Assembly: GCA_007571115.1 (NCBI GenBank)
Contig: RKSA01000107.1
Span: 1 to 5,397, forward strand
Source: Gammaproteobacteria bacterium
Lineage (GTDB): Bacteria; Pseudomonadota; Gammaproteobacteria; Pseudomonadales; Pseudohongiellaceae
Reading direction: 5' to 3'
Length of the DNA: 5,397 nucleotides
Both the position numbers and the translations under genes were made by a program. Below are positions 5,047 through 5,397 of the stretch, one piece after another; the stretch's first letter is position 1; each line of letters begins with the position of its first letter. Under the pieces are notes generated by a model. That model was not told the DNA's origin, did no database searches, and saw only the letters and a list, made by a program, of their open reading frames with translations.

Positions 5047-5052
5047 CGCTAT

Positions 5053-5397
5053 CTAGAATGTGTAATCGACCTGAAAGCTGAACTGTCGGCCCTTGTTGTA
5101 GGCCGTCGAAACCAGGCCGCCTTGGGTGATCTGTGAACGTTCGTCGAGCAGGTTGCGGCCCTTGGCCTGAATCTTCCAATGGTCGTTCAATTCTCTGATG
5201 AAAACGAAATTCAGCTCGCCGAAAGGCTGCTCGTAGAGGTCGGGAGCGCCTTCGATCCCAACCTCGGTAATGCGCTCGCCGAAATAGTGGTAGAGCAGGG
5301 TCGCCGTCGTTCCGGTGAACGGCTCGTAGCCTGCCTGGAAGTTGAATAGCCAGTCGGACTGGCCTTGCAAGGGGCGCGAAAGGTTGGTCACGATGCC
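5053..5397 (-). CDS. TonB-dependent receptor, C-terminal part (continues past the right edge)
   Basis: This is the end of an outer-membrane beta-barrel receptor that takes up scarce ligands using energy from TonB-ExbBD. The visible 114 residues run through the edge with no start; the GTG at 5391 is internal. Seen: SRPLQGQSDWLFNFQAGYEP, typical of the late barrel of these receptors; TLLYHYFGERITEVG, followed by DLYEQPFGELNFVF; DHWKIQAKGRNLLDE, the 'K.(K/R)NLLD' strand; and the terminal FSFQVDYTF, ending in Phe as required for BamA recognition. The alternating hydrophobic strands fit the last four or five barrel strands. The plug domain and TonB box are outside the window, so the ligand cannot be told. 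phoB begins 21 bases after the stop, so the two are probably co-transcribed and the ligand may relate to phosphate (inferred only). Confidence 0.9.
   Translation of the reverse strand, partial: GIVTNLSRPLQGQSDWLFNFQAGYEPFTGTTATLLYHYFGERITEVGIEGAPDLYEQPFGELNFVFIRELNDHWKIQAKGRNLLDERSQITQGGLVSTAYNKGRQFSFQVDYTF

Overview
The window comes from a GC-rich Gram-negative bacterium, most likely a gamma- or betaproteobacterium. The evidence is a one-piece proteobacterial tmRNA ending in an encoded CCA, a close PhoB homologue, dTDP-rhamnose genes, a TonB-dependent receptor C-terminus and a HipBA module. The one-piece tmRNA argues against most alphaproteobacteria, whose tmRNA is usually two-piece. The genus cannot be named from the sequence alone.

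Layout. Positions 1-127 hold a perfect hairpin that looks like the terminator of the next gene. Positions 128 to about 481 (minus strand) encode only the C-terminal part of a TctC/Bug-type periplasmic solute-binding protein. Positions about 486-875 (plus strand) encode only the C-terminal part of RmlD. The two fragments meet 5' end to 5' end at about 464-485, so both genes are cut at one breakpoint, which is either a real rearrangement or an assembly chimera. RmlD overlaps a complete rmlB (872-1960) by 4 bases. ssrA, the tmRNA gene, follows at 2027-2384 with an unusual tag peptide, AEDRSYALAA, and a strong hairpin downstream.

The right half reads entirely on the minus strand. From upstream to downstream it holds the C-terminus of a TonB-dependent receptor (running off the right edge), phoB 21 bases after it with a near-perfect Shine-Dalgarno sequence, then hipB and hipA, a toxin-antitoxin pair. 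Two copies of a palindrome TAAAGT-N12-ACTTTA sit just upstream of hipB and are probably its autoregulatory operators. The 3' end of hipA carries a short imperfect tandem duplication that includes the stop-codon region. hipA and ssrA converge on the hairpin at 2392-2426.

How the genes work together. RmlD and RmlB belong to the same dTDP-L-rhamnose pathway. HipB binds and represses HipA, and the pair probably controls its own promoter. The receptor and phoB look co-transcribed, and no phoR follows phoB inside the window. HipA-type kinases and tmRNA both bear on translation (arrest and ribosome rescue), but here their link is only proximity. No mobile element, integrase, CRISPR array or clearly new system is visible. 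The most notable points are the breakpoint, the hip operator pair, the receptor-phoB linkage and the divergent tmRNA tag.
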